From assembly GCA_007126675.1 (NCBI GenBank), contig SLAU01000083.1:1-14555 (forward strand): a stretch of DNA of 14,555 nt, given 5' to 3'. The notes under the pieces are model-generated. The model saw only the letters and a list, made by a program, of their open reading frames with translations. It was not told the origin of the DNA and searched no databases. The position numbers and the translations under genes were made by a program. Numbering within the stretch: the first letter of the stretch is position 1; each line of letters starts with the position of its first letter. Source of the stretch: Balneolaceae bacterium (lineage in GTDB: Bacteria > Bacteroidota > Rhodothermia > Balneolales > Balneolaceae). Of this stretch, positions 14,131 through 14,555 are shown one piece after another.

Positions 14131-14320
14131 ATAAAATCGTTGTTATTGTTAAGGTTAAGTAGATAGTAATCAGATTACCCGGAAATTGTTCCAATGTAAA
14201 AAATGAATTGGTTCACATATTTTAAACAGATGAGTATTGTTGAATAAATACTTTTTGGTCAGATTTATCAAATATTTTCGAAAATAATTACAATAAAACA
14301 GAGACCATTGAGAAGAGTTT
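14131..14320. other. AT-rich intergenic region upstream of the AsmA-like gene
   Basis: AT-rich non-coding sequence between the hsp20 terminator and the start at 14130. It presumably holds the minus-strand promoter, which I cannot pinpoint. No repeat or RNA gene is seen. Confidence 0.5.
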
Positions 14321-14360
14321 TGTTTTTAAAAAAACAAAAGCCACGCAAAAAAGCGCGGCT
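14321..14360 (-). terminator. Rho-independent terminator of hsp20
   Basis: Read on the minus strand, AGCCGCGC (14353-14360) pairs with GCGTGGCT (14339-14346) through eight pairs including one G-T, around a six-T loop. A T-rich tract follows (14323-14338). It lies 43 bases past the hsp20 stop. The T tract is itself part of an AT inverted repeat, so it may work in both directions. Confidence 0.8.
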
Positions 14361-14402
14361 ATTTGAATAGAAGTCATAAATGTTTGAAGCAGAATAGAAT
14401 GA

Positions 14403-14555
14403 TTACTTCACTTTAATTTTCTTACCTGCTTTTTCTTTGAGCTTTGGCACAGTAATAATCAGCTCACCGTTTTCGAACTCTGCGGTAATGTTATCCGCAT
14501 CCACAATATTTGGAAGTGGCAGTGTTCGGTTAAAGGTGCCATAACCGGCCTCTAC
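14403..14555 (-). CDS. Hsp20/alpha-crystallin small heat-shock protein, C-terminal end (partial)
   Basis: ATP-independent cytosolic chaperone that holds unfolding proteins. The last 50 residues are visible; the 5' part lies beyond base 14555. YGTFNRTLPLPNIVDADNIT and the following AEFENGELIITVPK match the end of the alpha-crystallin domain. The tail KIKVK holds the I-x-V form of the I-x-I/V motif that docks onto neighbouring subunits. The stop is TAA (14403-14405 on the plus strand), followed by a clear terminator. No operon partner is seen downstream before the terminator. Confidence 0.92.
   Translation of the reverse strand, partial: VEAGYGTFNRTLPLPNIVDADNITAEFENGELIITVPKLKEKAGKKIKVK

Overview
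The window looks like a chromosomal stretch from a moderate-GC member of the Bacteroidota/Balneolota/Rhodothermota group. The evidence is a PorW/SprE-like TPR lipoprotein, start codons with little or no Shine-Dalgarno signal, and intergenic hairpins of the TACTTTTG...CAAAAGTA type that I associate with that group. Genus cannot be told from the sequence. Most of the coding content is housekeeping; the unusual material is concentrated between genes.

Layout. 1-786: 3' part of pyruvate kinase (pyk). 824-3568: large TPR lipoprotein with a C-terminal TonB-like domain, on the same strand. 3569-4440: about 870 bp without a credible gene, packed with palindromic elements. 4441-5538 (minus): pyrD, diverging from 5682-6932 (plus), pabB. 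6993-8480: MoxR/ChlI-type AAA+ ATPase close behind pabB. 8481-8737: gap holding a cloverleaf-like palindromic element. 8738-12112: tight three-gene unit of a DASS/SLC13 anion transporter, a single-domain response regulator, and a cytosolic histidine kinase with a cyclic-nucleotide-binding-like domain. The regulator and kinase genes overlap by 4 bases. 12113-13458: array of about 160-bp palindromic repeat units, one of which carries a GxxExxY (PD-(D/E)XK-like) nuclease gene broken by one in-frame stop. 13459-14130 (minus): small AsmA-like membrane-anchored protein. 14321-14360: terminator. 14403-14555 (minus): C-terminal end of an Hsp20 small heat-shock protein.

How the parts fit. pyk, pyrD and pabB serve glycolysis, pyrimidine and folate synthesis and are not obviously co-regulated. 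The transporter, regulator and kinase probably form one transcription unit, so the signalling pair may sense or tune carboxylate uptake (inference). The best candidate for an undescribed system is the 12171-13445 array. The nuclease gene occupies the centre of one palindromic unit whose two outer parts match the neighbouring gene-less units. That is the arrangement expected of an autonomous element surrounded by deleted, MITE-like derivatives.
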